From: Mesostigma viride
Lineage: Eukaryota > Streptophyta > Mesostigmatophyceae > Mesostigmatales > Mesostigmataceae
DNA: 64,000 nucleotides
NCBI GenBank assembly: GCA_009746045.1
Contig: RPFO01000138.1
Coordinates: forward strand, 453,259-517,258
Direction: 5' to 3'
The position numbers and the translations under genes were made by a program. Under the pieces are notes generated by a model. The model worked only from the letters and a program-made list of their open reading frames with translations. It did no database searches and had not been told where the DNA came from. Shown here piece by piece: positions 46,313-58,012 of the stretch (position 1 is its first letter; every line of letters starts with the position of its first letter).

Positions 46313-48080
46313 TTACACGGCCGGCCTCGTTGGGCAGTTGTCGCAGGGGGGCGGAGCCCGTCCGTCGCAAGTCCCACTGTCGACACGGGAGTGAGAGGTG
46401 CTGCCGCCGTGCACGCTGCGAGTATGGCTGCTGTAGTCAACACAGGCTCCACCATGCAGGGTAATGGGCTCGACGTGAAGGACGCGTGCCAGCCTGCATG
46501 CGTGCTTGCATGGCACCCCGTAGATCTGCCACTCCCGGAACGTGCATGTCCGTGCGTCAAGGTCAACAGCATGATACTTGCCCTGCGCTGGCTGGCGCTG
46601 CATGGCAACCTCTCCCTGCCTGTCATCATCGTTCTTGCGAAAGACGTGCAGTATTCCCCCCGCAGCGATGTTCTTGATTAGCTGCTCGGCAGGAGCTTCC
46701 TTTACGCTCCCAGCAGGCCGTGGAGGCAATCTGACCCCGTTGGCATGTTGTTGTTGGCACCATGCACGCCTGCTGGCGATGTTGTCAAGCTCTCGCGATG
46801 CGAGGCGTTGGCACATGTACAGGACGGGGTAGAAGCGGAGGTCAAGCTGCTTGACCGCGCCGTTGAAGGATTCTGCGATGGTGCTCGCCACCCGCCCAAA
46901 CCGGCATGGCAGGCGTCAATGCCAAAGAGATCTGCTCTTGGGACACCGGGTTTTGCATGCTGTGTGCCATGCAAAACATACTCACGCAACGCGTCAGCCT
47001 TGGCCGGCACACTACATTGGCGAACCATGTTGTCAAGTGCAGCTTCAAATCGTTCCTCGGTGGTCGCCTTGGCCACGGCCCAATACGCGTCTGCTGCTCT
47101 TTTCCCGTAATGGTGCTTGCTGATGTTCAGCGTCCGGTGCTTCGCACACACATGATTGTGCGCGTTGGGCAGTGCCTCCTTCACACTGGCACACAAACCC
47201 TGGTCAGACTGTAAACACTGGAAAATTGTCGGCGTTCAGTCCAGGGTAAACATCCTTGCAGTTATGCAGAAACCAGCTCCATTTCTCGTTGCTCTCTTCC
47301 CCTGGAACCCAGCCATACGCCAGTAGGTTTGTACATCCCCTGGCATCAGCTCCGGTGAGCGACAGCAATTAAGCACCCTTGGTGTGTAGAGAAACAAGCA
47401 GCGCCATCAACATTGCAAAGTTGGGGGTGGTATTGAAAACTACGGACGTGTGGTCCTAGCGCCACAAAACAGCGGTGGAAACGCTCGCCACTATCATCAT
47501 CGTCACCATTGGTCGTCTCGACGATGACGACGGTGTCCGGGTCAGCACGCTTCATTGCTTCCGCCCATGGGCGAAACTCTTGAAATGCCACCACAGGGTC
47601 GCCGAAGCATAACACCCTCGCCTTCTCTCTAGCCCGCCACACGGTGTCGTATTCGAAGTCTGGCTCGCCAGGCAAAAAACCTTTAGCTGCAGTTTGCAGC
47701 ACCTCTACATCCACGTCATAGTCTGACCTGACGAGCCCACAAATGAACATTACAGATATCAGTATAGATGTCCATGGGCAGGACTTCACCCTAGCTTCTT
47801 TCTCGCCAGGAGGGCAAGTGTGGCTGAGGTTAAGAACGTTCCCCACTACCCATTCGCCATCCGCGTTGCCATCTACAGCAGCTGCCACGTAAAAATTGCA
47901 CACGCCCGGGTCCTTGCAAATAGTTTCAACCTTCCTTAAGTTGTTCGTCTTGAACTTGAAATTCCTGCCTGCTACAGAGCACAAAGACTTAACCTGGTAG
48001 GTAAAGTTATCTTTGCTAGGGAACCTACTGCCGCCCACTAACAATGCACGGTAGGCCGGCCTAGCTGCCATGTCCCGCAA
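46313..48080 (-). pseudogene. MuDR-type transposase, frameshifted
   Basis: From 48080 down, the first frame (to 47346) holds the MuDR N-terminal zinc-binding region (FKTNNLRKVETICKDPGVCNF) and the start of the transposase core (FHRCFVALGPHVRSFQ). A second segment (LAYGWVPGEES…KWSWFLHNC) is in another frame. SDQGLCASVKEALPNAHNHV marks the second catalytic region, reached by a frameshift near 47210. A SWIM zinc finger follows (CTFREWQIYGVPCKHA, about 46430-46475). A complete MuDR transposase would be ~650-750 aa. At least two frame changes and no plausible introns make this copy non-functional, unless the shifts are assembly errors. Confidence 0.85.
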
Positions 48081-48219
48081 TCACTTTCGGCTTTTCCAAG
48101 TTCTCCACTAAAAGAGTTCATGGTACAAATTCAAATACCACGCAACGCGATTTAAATTACTACCTACGCACGTGGCAGCTGAGCTCGCGCGCAGTCGGCG
48201 CTCTGGCCAGATCTAGGCG

Positions 48220-48402
48220 GGGCGTGACGGAAACAGGAATCTGACCAAACGAATCAGATTTCGATCGGAAAAACCGCTGTCTGACCATCATTGGTCTGAC
48301 GCATCGAACTAAGAATCCCGACTGATCTGTAATAAAAAACACCTGTCTGCAATTAGTGAAACTAATCTGTAATTACCGGGCCCCAACTTTACTAATATGC
48401 AA
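48220..48402 (-). repeat. Right terminal inverted repeat of the MULE
   Basis: Reverse complement of 42836-43013. It overlaps a short ORF that is only the inverted repeat read as protein. Confidence 0.88.
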
Positions 48403-48467
48403 TTTTTTCATTTTTTTATTAGGCCCGGGCCATCGACGCTGACGCGTCGAATTATATTCCAGCTTGT

Positions 48468-48610
48468 ATATCAAGTAACGTGCGTGTTTGCAACTTGCCC
48501 GTTCAAACTCTACGGCGGAGCCAATTTTCGGAAGAACCTCACCCTTATGCTTGCAAATTAGGGACAAATTCGGTGGATGGATGGATGGATGGATGGATGG
48601 ATGGATTAAA
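48468..48610. repeat. Inverted copy of the 42.05-42.17 kb repeat, ending in (GGAT)n
   Basis: About 105 bp containing GGCGGAGCCAATTTTCGGAA are the reverse complement of 42056-42165, with only a few differences, followed by eight GGAT units. With its partner it brackets the MULE. Confidence 0.85.
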
Positions 48611-48992
48611 AATTAAATTAAATTATAACATGCCTCGGTGCAAGCTATGCGTCAGCCTACCTATGGTATTGCACTGGTTGTATTGCACCCACAGTGTTGC
48701 GCCCCGGCACCATGCCGTGGAGAGAGCGCTCTGTGGCCTGCCCACCTGCGGCAGTGAGAGAAGCTAGGGCGCCCTCCCTCCTTCTCACTGTGTATATAGG
48801 GTTGAAGGTTCCTTTACTCTGTATTGGCACCCACGTGACGCAGTCACGTGCTTATTAATTAATTAATTAATGCCTCGGTGGCGGGGAGGTCATGTACATA
48901 GCACATATTCCATGATGGATGGGGTGGAGGAAGCCGCGTGATCGAACTATACTAACTCTAATAAGCTATCTAGAAAATCCTAACTAGTAACA

Positions 48993-49120
48993 CTACTCAT
49001 CAAAACGCCTCCTCCGCTTGGGGGGAGGTGGCTTGCCCACAGGGTCGGGCGTGTGCGCCTTGACAATCTTCTTCCACCGCGTCTTGTCCTGCATGACAGT
49101 CCAAAGACGGGAGAGAGAGT
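48993..49120 (-). pseudogene. LINE ORF2 C-terminus
   Basis: Minus-strand frame MQDKTRWKKIVKAHTPDPVG…RRRRFDE, ending at TAG (48995-48993), with the family's 3' UTR to about 48940. Same family as 29.9 kb (+) and 58.3 kb (-). Confidence 0.72.
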
Positions 49121-49445
49121 GGATTAATTAATTAATTAATTAATTAATTAATTAAACTCGTGCTCCCGTTGGGGAGTCACGGAGCACCGAAGTGCTTTTA
49201 ATCCCTGTGTGTGCACAACAGGAGAAAGGGCAGAGACCCCCAGTCTCGATCCTTCATGCCAAAGGCATGCCACAGCTGCATTCGGGCGCGCTAGCTAAAA
49301 GACATGCTAACGATCCGGCAAACTGTGGGTGCAATAAGACCCATGTGAGCATATCATAGCAAGGAGCGTGGGCAAGTAATCTGATCGAGGCTATGACGTA
49401 GCATGGCTGTACAAAGACTAAGCTAAGGCTGTGGCTGGTTGTGTA
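49120..49445. repeat. Dispersed (TTAA)n-hairpin repeat module, copy 1
   Basis: A TTAATTAA run is followed by GTGCTCCCGTTGGGGAGTCA and about 260 bp that recur at 57100-57395 in the same order and orientation, with roughly 10% differences. No coding potential is shared by the two copies. Confidence 0.85.
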
Positions 49446-49564
49446 CCGTGCGTGAGCGGTGCACGTGACTACGTATGGTGGCACAGCTAGGCATGCAAAC
49501 ATTCTAAGCATGGCTGCCATGGCAACAGTGACTACCAATGAAGTCAAGCTAGGGCTATTCTAGT

Positions 49565-49940
49565 CTAGCCCGCTGGGGGCGTCCACATCTTGTGGTTGAT
49601 CATCAGGTCCCCGCCCCGCCAGTACACCTTGGGCTTCTGGGGGTCCTGCTTGTGGCGGAGGTATTCAGGCCACAGGTCACGTCGCTGCTGCTGCTGAGCG
49701 GGGGTCAGGTCGTCGTCCAGCGTCCAGGTGAGGTCGTGCAACCGCTTGCGACGAGAGAGGAACCGCTGCTTGTCCTCACGGGAGGGGAAGGTGAGAAGGA
49801 CTGGTGGGGGAGCCGCCTTGTCCCGTGAGTGGGGAAGGCGGTGGCACCCACGCAGTTCTACCTCACCTACCAGGCCCATGAGGGTAAGGAGCTGGTCCTT
49901 AAGCTCGTCGGCAAGGGAGGTTGACGTCTCACCTGGCTTC
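49565..49940 (-). pseudogene. LINE ORF1, C-terminal part (RNA-binding and C-terminal domains)
   Basis: Frame KPGETSTSLADELKDQLL … HRLPHSR … PVLLTFPSREDKQRFL … LTPAQQQQRRDLWPE, stopping at 49565. The order fits an L1-type ORF1 protein: RRM end, then a C-terminal domain with a conserved Arg-rich helix. It is the downstream part of the ORF1 that starts at 61890, separated from it by the CACTA element. Confidence 0.8.
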
Positions 49941-49942
49941 TG

Positions 49943-49999
49943 CACTATACTTTTCGTCCGAGGGTAGTAAAAAGGATCCGAGGCGTAAATTACGAGGTG
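49943..49999 (+). repeat. Left terminal inverted repeat of the CACTA element
   Basis: 39 bases identical to the right end, then after a 2-3-bp difference a further shared GGCGTAAATTACGAGGT. Confidence 0.93.
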
Positions 50000-50087
50000 G
50001 TAATTTACGGCACAGACTACTCTTACCGTTTGTATAAGAGTTCGGATCTTTCTCGTAAGCTACGAGTTAGATCCGAGGTAAGATCCG

Positions 50088-50275
50088 ACGTCGTAATTTA
50101 CGAGGTAGTAATTTACGAGGTAGTAATTTACGAGGTAGTAATGTACGAGGTAGTAATGTACGAGGTAGTAATGTACGAGGTAGTAATGTACGAGGTAGTA
50201 ATTTACGAGGTAGTAAGGTACGAGGTAGTAATTTGCGAGGTAGTAATTTACGAGTTGGTAATTTACGATCCCGGT
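50088..50275. repeat. Subterminal 15-bp repeats of the CACTA element
   Basis: About twelve tandem copies of a 15-bp unit (TACGAGGTAGTAATT, variants with ATG, AGG or TGC). CACTA elements typically carry subterminal motifs bound by their own DNA-binding protein; that role is inferred here. Confidence 0.9.
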
Positions 50276-50566
50276 ACTCGGTCCCGTAGGTTACGACGTC
50301 GTATGCTTCTCGCGTACACTACCGGTACTACAATCATGTCGCTATGTCGTTCTGAATTGCAGTACGCATGTCACTTATCAGAATTTCACTTTGATTTCAC
50401 TTATCATTTCGGTCAACCTAACCCCTAACACCCATTTACCCGGGGGAAAAAAATGAATGGCATTTGCAGCAAGGCTCATGCAAGACGAGTTCCTATTTCA
50501 TAAAAAATTTCATTATTAAATGCAGGATTACATGTCATGCACAAAAATCCAACGCCTTCACAGAAA

Positions 50567-50844
50567 ATAGCATATCAAGTCTTCTGACGACAATATCAAG
50601 TCAATATCAAATTCGTGGCTTCTCTTCGTGGCTTGAAATACTGTTTCCATGCGGTGCTTAGGACAGCTCCGGGGATGTCGGCACCGCACAGAAGCTCCAT
50701 CCGGGAGCAAGTGCGCCGGGGGAAGATGTTGTACATCCAGAGCTCGATATGTGCGGGAAGCCGTCGTGTTGGAAACCGAGGTGTCTGCACATAATTCCGC
50801 GCGCAGGCAGCTTGTGCCTTTACGGGGGAAGACCTGCGACACAA
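50567..50844 (-). other. Possible coding exon inside the CACTA element
   Basis: After a TTTTTGTGTCGCAG acceptor (minus strand), one frame reads PAHIELWMYNIFPRRTCSR and IPGAVLSTAWKQYFKPRREA before its stop. Another frame is also open. The composition is protein-like but no family is recognised. Confidence 0.25.
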
Positions 50845-50984
50845 AAACCGTGTCCGGACAATGCAATACGGAGAAATGGCAACGGCAGATGGAGTCGGCT
50901 AAGGCCGCTTGTAAGGAAAGTGATTTTTAATGCACGAATAAATGTATAATGCATGCTACATCGCCATCGCTTGGGCGGTGAAAA

Positions 50985-51210
50985 GACAAGGACCAACCAC
51001 ATGCCCCCACCTACCCTTCGTGCATCCCGCCCTTGACGAGGCACAACCATGTGCCCCCACCTACCCTTTGTGCGTCCCTCCCTTGACAAGAAACAAGCAC
51101 GTGCACCTATCTAACCTTTGTGCATCCCTTCCTTGGCAAGGAACAAGCACACCCACCCACCTACTCCACATGCATCCCTCCCTTGACAAGGAACAAGCAC
51201 GATCACCCAG
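50985..51210. repeat. ~45-bp minisatellite
   Basis: Five degenerate copies of a unit with CACCTACCCTTTGTGCATCC…CCTTGACAAGGAACAAGCAC (split here). Confidence 0.85.
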
Positions 51211-51459
51211 CTACCCACTAGCACGGCAGCAAGGCAGACCTTACAATGGCAAGTGATGTTTATCGGTAGAAACTGTTAGACAACTAGCAAACGAGCCAGC
51301 CGGTGAAGAGCAAGGCACGCATGCAAGGAATTTGTCGTTGCCTATGTCTACGCTTGTGTTTGTCACTGCAGTTGAAATCTGCATTTGCATCAGCAGGCCC
51401 GATCGAACCCCATGTCGCCACCCGCATTTCCACTTATACTTCACGGCCCCTTATTCTTC

Positions 51460-51850
51460 TCTTGTGCCTGCCTTTGCCCTAACTGTTACCCTAGCATCTG
51501 CCCTTGCCCCTATCCTTTGATCCCCAGTGTTTGCCGTTGCCCTCATCCTTTCCCTAGTGCCTGCCCTTGTCTTCATCTTTTCCCTTGTGCCTGCCCTTGC
51601 CCTTGTCCGTTCCCTCGTGCTTGACTTGTCCTAATCTCTTTCCCTTGCGCCTGCCCTTGCCCTTATCCGCTTCCCTTGTGCCTGCCCCTGCCCTTGCCCT
51701 TGTCATTTCCCTTGAGCCTGCCCTTTTGGCAAGCACAAGTGCCTTTGTCCTTTCCTTGGCCTTGTGCTTGCTCTTCCAGTTTCCCTTTCCTTTGCTCGTG
51801 CGGTTGCCTTTGCTCTTACCCGGGTGCTTGCCCTTGCCGTTTGCAAGCTG
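51460..51850. repeat. Pyrimidine-rich CTTGTGCCTGCCCTTGCC repeat
   Basis: About eighteen degenerate copies of a 18-24-bp unit. The open frames across it are low-complexity artefacts. Confidence 0.8.
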
Positions 51851-52571
51851 CATTATTGTCTTAGCAAGCTAGCAAGTGCAAACTGGCACTGAGCCAGAAA
51901 TGCAAGCAAAGCAGCCAGTGTAAATAAGGATGGACGGGAACAGTAGAAAGCTAGGGGTGGCAACGGTGCTAGAGCTCATGGCAACAAGGTGGTCCCATTC
52001 TTGCTGCATTGGGTGCGTTGCGTGGGTGGGATATTGCGAGAGGGGGACATTCTTGCCTTGGTTGTGTTTTCACATGCACCCGGTGCTTGAATTTATGCGT
52101 GCAAGGGTGGCTGGTATCCCAACCAACAGCCTAAGAGGAAAAAGAGTGCTTAGAAAGCAAGAATGACTTAATGTTGGTAATAGCAGTGGCGGCGGCAGCA
52201 AAAACTGTTGTTATAGATGCAAGCTACAACACTGCGGATGGTTTCTCACACTAATGTGGATAATGATAATGCATGCCACTTAACGGGACCATATAAACCA
52301 CAACAAGAATAAATCGTGAGAGCAAAAGAAAGGGGAGTACAAAATGGCCGGCTTACCTAGCTACAGCAAAAAAATTACATGAAAAACAAGATAACTCACC
52401 TTTGTCGCAGCAGTGACCATATCAGACAGCTCACAAAAACTTGTTGATCCTTGAAACTTCCTGCTTGAAGGCAGCCACCAACGGTCTGGAGTTTTCACCC
52501 CAGTCCTTCTCAACAGCCAAGGAAAAGGGAAAGAGAGAGGAGGGGTGCGGGAGGGACAAGAGAGCGGGGGT

Positions 52572-52673
<102 letters not shown>

Positions 52674-53674
52674 GAGAAGTGCGGGTGGGGGTGGGAGAGG
52701 TGGGATGGAAGATTCACTACGTTAGCAGGCGACTAAACTGCTACAATGACACAAAACCACGGAGCTAGGCCCTTCACTCCATCAGATCAGAGTGAAAACC
52801 CATGTTGAAACTGGGACAAATGCCATTAGAATGTTACTATGACCGTGGCTAGTAAACGTGAATTGACACCCAGGTTGTGACTTCAACGATTGGAGGCAAC
52901 CTTGCCAAGTCTCCCAAATGCAGTCGGCTAGACAAGCTTCACAAAAAACGCAGCAAACATGTTAACGTTGCTAATATTCCAACGACGCGCATCCGCAGTC
53001 CGGCTGCCAATGAAGTCTTCTTGGTCGCCAGCTGTGCACAGAGGAGTAACCGCTAGAGACGCCAATTTGCGAACAACTCATTACAATTACAAAGCGCAGG
53101 AAGCAGATGGCTATGCATCAACAATTACTTCCGCTCGCCCTCGTATTTAGCCAGGTCTATCTGCCCAAACTGGGTAAATGTTTTGCGATCGGTGAAATTG
53201 GCACTCTAGAGACTTACTTTCCCAGAAAGTGTCCATTCACACGACAACCGACTCACGCTCACACGTCGTGAGGAGTTGCCGATAGGATAAAGAAGCCGAA
53301 CGATGAATTGCTGTACATAAATGCCACGCTAACGGCGTCGTGAACTGACTTCTTGCAATCACGATTAAAGTGCCCGGCCCAACAACAAATTGGCGACACA
53401 CGACCCCGCAACTGGAAAAGAATTCTGGCCACATTGATATACATCGGTTTGATAAAGTAAAACCTCGCATTCGGTTCTGGCTAGCCTCAAACGCATGCGC
53501 CTTGAAACCTTTATCCTCCTGGCGGCCACAGTTTCTCGGTTCTCTTGTTCCGTTGGTCGTGCCGCTAGCGTGCCAGCCGCTCCAGTCCCTAAAATTCAAA
53601 TTCGTGTTGTTCGAGAAAACGTTGTCGGGTCGGCGACGGCACGATGCCGGGCCGGGCTGCATGGGCCATGGAGG

Positions 53675-54120
53675 GTGGTGGTACACAAATACCGTACAGG
53701 TGGTACCATACACAACTGCAGCCAGGACAACAGCCGGGCGCTGCGTACCTGCCGTGGGAAGGAGGGGGGTGGTACACAAAACCGTACAGGTGGTACACAA
53801 CTGCAGCCAGCACAACAGCGAGTCGCTGCGTACCTGCCGTGGGAAGGAGGGAGGTGGTACACAAAAACCGTACAGGTGGTACACAACTGCAGCCAGCACA
53901 ACAGCGAGTCGCTGCGTACCTGCCGTGGGAAGGAGGGGGGTGGTACACAAATACCGTACAGGTGGTACACAACTGCAGCCAGCACAACAGCGAGTCGCTG
54001 CGTACCTGCCGTGGGAAGGAGGGAGGTGGTACACAAAAACCGTACAGGTGGTACACAACTGCAGCCAGCACAACAGCGAGTCGCTGCGTACCTGCCGTGG
54101 GAAGGAGGGGGGTGCTACAC
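53675..54120. repeat. 86-bp minisatellite, five copies
   Basis: Units start 85-86 bp apart (AACTGCAGCCAG at about 53714, 53799, 53885, 53971 and 54057). The period is not a multiple of three, yet all frames stay open through it, so long ORFs of both strands here are repeats rather than genes. Confidence 0.95.
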
Positions 54121-54129
54121 AAATATCCG

Positions 54130-54850
54130 ACCTATATATTAGCGATAGCCGCCGCCTATTAAACAGGTCCTATTCATCACGAGCGTCAACGCCCCGTCAT
54201 CGCCCCGTCATCGCCCGGCCGAGGGCCTTAACCTGTTAACTGTTTATTCGGAGTGATAGTCAACGACCTATACTACCAATAGCTGCCGCATATCAAACAT
54301 CGGTTTTTCATCGGGCCCGTCGAGGGCGATGACGGTGACGGTCGTCACCGTCATCGCCCTCGACGGGCCAACATCTAAACTCTTCTCTTAATCAACAATC
54401 TATATTACCAATAGCCGCCGCCTATCAAACAGATCCTATTCATCACGCGCGTCAACGCCCCGTCATCGCCCCGTCATCGCCCCGTGATCGCCATGCCGAG
54501 CCAGCCGAGGGCCAACCTCTTAACTCTTTACATTTGTATTCGGAGTAGTAGTCAACGACCTATATTACCAATAGCCGCCGCATATCAAAAAGGTCGTATT
54601 CATGACGCCCGTCGAGGGCGATGACGGTGACGCCGTCACCGTCATCGCCCACGGGCCAACATCTAAACTCTTCTCTTAATCAACAATCTATATTACCAAT
54701 AGCCGCCGCCTGTCAAACAGATCCTATTCATCACGCGCGTCAACGCCCCGTCATCGCCCCGTCATCGCCCCGTCATCGCTCCGTGATCGCCATGCCGACT
54801 GCCGAGGGCCAACCTCTTAACTCTTTATTCGGAGTAATAGTTAACTGCCG
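54130..54850. repeat. ~288-bp tandem repeat with internal palindromes
   Basis: About two and a half units, recognised by CAACAATCTATATTACCAAT at about 54394 and 54681, each with a CGTCATCGCCC run. One unit holds a perfect 27-bp inverted repeat (54314-54340 and 54343-54369); the next holds a shorter one (54616-54632 and 54634-54650). Confidence 0.88.
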
Positions 54851-54859
54851 GCATTGCCA

Positions 54860-55805
54860 TACAAGAAGAAGCTCTCGATCCTAGGTATAGACTACCTCGG
54901 GTATCATCATCGTAATTGCTAGCATCGAGATCATTCATACCTACCGACGATGGCCAGCTGCAAAAGAAAAATGTCGACCAACAGACAGGACCTATCGCCG
55001 GGAACCCTCAAGGCAATAAGGGCGAGACAGGCTTTCACCGTTAAGTAAAGTTGTCCACATCGTGCTAAGGAATTTGTGCTAATCTATGAGTACCTGTATG
55101 GACACTTTGTCGCATTTTTTACATGGCAAATAAGCGATGTATGTGTCATGTAGGCTGCCATTGGTGCATGCATGCATGGGCCAGCAATGATGGTCAGAGG
55201 TACATTGTGCCTATGAGATAACCATCGATTTGTTGATCAGCAAGTGATTCATTACGTGAGACAACAATATGTTTGGGGGCTAAGCTTCTTACATTGGTCA
55301 CATGGCCCGCCATAATTGTTTTCTTATGTGTTTAAGGTTAGGGCTCTGTTCATGACTGAACGTCATGAACGCGCTCTATTCATGACATTGATTAATTGAT
55401 TTTAATTAGTCTCATGTCCATGTTGGGGGACCGGGATCTCTGAATTCCCCAAAGAAGATATAGTGGAAGTCACCCCAAGACGTCAATATCCGTCAAGACG
55501 TCAATAACAACATGTATGTCCACAGCTCAGCTAGTAGTCTAAAATATGGGCCTCGAGCTAATCTTGCACGCAAGCAATGCCTATCATCAAGGATTAATTA
55601 ATGCCTATCAACAAGGAGACAATCATGCTTGTTAAATTTCCTAGGACCCACAACTGGGGGGTCGTAGTCTTTGACAATGTCCGCCTGGGCAACGCTACTA
55701 ATCCTACACATCCGAGGTCCCATGTCTGAATAAGAGGGGTTGAGCGGATGACGCCAACAGTGTCTGTGCTCTGCATGTCAGCTAAAATCATATCGCGGAG
55801 ACAAA
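54860..55805. other. CACTA-internal DNA, nothing recognised
   Basis: No motif-bearing ORF. TTAATTAATT stretches lie near 55.39 and 55.59 kb. Confidence 0.4.
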
Positions 55806-56890
55806 CATATGGCGGTATCAAAGAGACAACCAGCGCAGGCCAGAAATCGGGAGAATCCGGACCATGGTAGCTCGAGCCTGCCGTTATCTTTTCCGCGTTT
55901 TCGAGTCGTTCAGGATGATGAAGATGAATGGTGATGGAAATGTGTATCCTTGTGCATTGAAATTATGGCTGGCTTACGTGTGGAGCGACTAGATGACCTA
56001 GACGGTGGGGCCGGAAACAGCATGCTTGATCAGGGCGTGTGTTTCTAGCCTAACTGGCCGGGAGTGTCTAGTGGTGAGCACCATTGCTGCGATCGCTCTC
56101 CCACCATTTACGAGGAAATACCCGCAAATGGAAAACCACTGAAAAGGTCTAGCTAGTCAGTCATCACGTTAGCCATGCCATGATTCCAAACGTCCAAGAA
56201 CTGCACACGGTGCAAAGGCAAAAAGCCGGAGGACAGCACTTTCAAATGTGCGGCGGGAACCAAAAGCCCGCGGATGCCAGAAAACATCGTGTTGCGGCAG
56301 CGACGCGACGATGTGGACAACGAATCCAGTGCCAAGCTCGGAACGGCCGCAAAGGAGATCTGGCATCACAGGGTTCAGATGTGCGGAGATACTATGCGAT
56401 CCAGCCGGTCCACGACCTGTTTGTAGAGCTTGTGCCAAGGGGCAGCACCGAACAGATGTGGGTGACGTTGCAAAAAACATCGGACTTGACGGAGCATAAT
56501 GGCTCGGTCATAGTCTTTGACCAATAAACGCTGCAAGAGTTCAACAAGAGTCGTGATGAAATCAACACGATAAGAACAAAGACGGGAAAAACGATGTAAC
56601 TGAGAAAGAACAACACCATATTTTGCTGTGTGGGAAAGGAGACTGTGAATATCGGGGTAACGAATAAAAGGAATTTGTTGGTATTTAGGATCCTTGCGCT
56701 TATCATAGATAGCCGTACGCCAGCCCTTCTTGTTATGGGTAATGTTAAGATCGAGGTAATTGCAATGAGTATCCTCCGACGTGAGCTTTAATGTGAGGGA
56801 CGCTTGCGGGTAGATGCCAGGCAGACCAGCGGTGATATACAAATGGGTTGCGAAATCAGGGTTGTCGAAAGCGATGACATATGGCGGTAT
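55806..56890 (-). mobile_element. 5'-truncated Penelope-like element with 13-bp target duplication
   Basis: Bases 55819-56880 match 7979-9042 in reverse orientation; I found only two substitutions (GTC to ATC and CAG to CAA in the ORF). CATATGGCGGTAT flanks it at 55806-55818 and 56878-56890; CAT at the truncation point is shared by element and target. A fresh 5'-truncated insertion. Confidence 0.93.
56375..56880 (-). pseudogene. C-terminal part of the Penelope-like protein
   Basis: Encodes the last ~167 residues (from VIAFDNP, just after the YIDD motif) with a single amino-acid change relative to the long copy. It has no endonuclease or catalytic reverse-transcriptase core. Confidence 0.92.
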
Positions 56891-57099
56891 GTCCAATGCT
56901 GGCCACTGCGTCGCCTAACAGGTTCTTACATGGTCGGCAAGGGCCTGACCATGTAAGAAGATATCTCCCTGGCTGGCCAGTCCACAAGGAACCAGCACAG
57001 ACCTCATCTGAATCAACCTGATTAATTAACTAACTACTTAATTCATTTATTAAACTCATGCCCCCATTAGGGAGTCAAGGAGCATTAGCTAACCCCGAT

Positions 57100-57395
57100 T
57101 AATTAATTAATTAATTAATTAAACACGTGCTCCTGTTGGGGAGTCACGGAGCACCGAAGTGCTTTTAATCCCTGTGTGTGCACAACAGGAGAAAGGGCAG
57201 AGACCCCCAGTCTCCTTCATGCCTGAGGCATGCCACAGCTGCATTCGGGAACGCTAGCTAAACGGACACGCCAACGATCCGGCAATCTGTGGGTGCAATA
57301 AGACCCATGTGAGCATGGCATAACACTAGGAGCGTGGGCAAGTAATCTCATCATAGCCAGGACGTAGCATGGCTGTACTAGGACTATACCCCGAT
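57100..57395. repeat. Dispersed (TTAA)n-hairpin repeat module, copy 2
   Basis: Same module as 49120-49445, here leading directly into the GGAT array. A partial third copy of its first 45 bp (CATGCCCCCATTAGGGAGTC) lies just before it at about 57057. Confidence 0.85.
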
Positions 57396-57397
57396 CA

Positions 57398-58012
57398 ATG
57401 GATGGATGGATGGATGGATGGATGGATGGATGGATGGATGGATGGATGGATGGATGGATGGATGGATGGATGGATGGATGGATGGATGGATGGATGGATG
57501 GATGGATGGATGGATGGATGGATGGATGGATGGATGGATGGATGGATGGATGGATGGATGGATGGATGGATGGATGGATGGATGGATGGATGGATGGATG
57601 GATGGATGGATGGATGGATGGATGGATGGATGGATGGATGGATGGATGGATGGATGGATGGATGGATGGATGGATGGATGGATGGATGGATGGATGGATG
57701 GATGGATGGATGGATGGATGGATGGATGGATGGATGGATGGATGGATGGATGGATGGATGGATGGATGGATGGATGGATGGATGGATGGATGGATGGATG
57801 GATGGATGGATGGATGGATGGATGGATGGATGGATGGATGGATGGATGGATGGATGGATGGATGGATGGATGGATGGATGGATGGATGGATGGATGGATG
57901 GATGGATGGATGGATGGATGGATGGATGGATGGATGGATGGATGGATGGATGGATGGATGGATGGATGGATGGATGGATGGATGGATGGATGGATGGATG
58001 GATGGATGGATG
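57398..58012. repeat. (GGAT)n tetranucleotide array, ~153 units
   Basis: Pure over 615 bp. The open frames (GWMD/SIHP) on both strands are artefacts of the 4-bp period. Confidence 0.99.

Larger units (their letters stand above)
42836..48402 (-). mobile_element. Mutator-like element (MULE) with ~180-bp terminal inverted repeats
   Basis: The two ends (42836-43013 and 48220-48402) are inverted copies of each other. Between them is a Mutator-type transposase on the minus strand. The 2.8 kb between the left end and the transposase hold later insertions: PLE 3' ends near 44.93, a LINE fragment near 45.15, a CCAT array at 45.35-45.63 and a hairpin at 45.66-45.73. No matching 9-bp target duplication could be seen, so the outer limits may be off by a few bases. 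Confidence 0.85.

Noticed and set aside
53237-54239. Overlapping ORFs of 146-289 aa on both strands
   Set aside because: They run through the five-copy 86-bp repeat in different frames; no protein-like region outside it.
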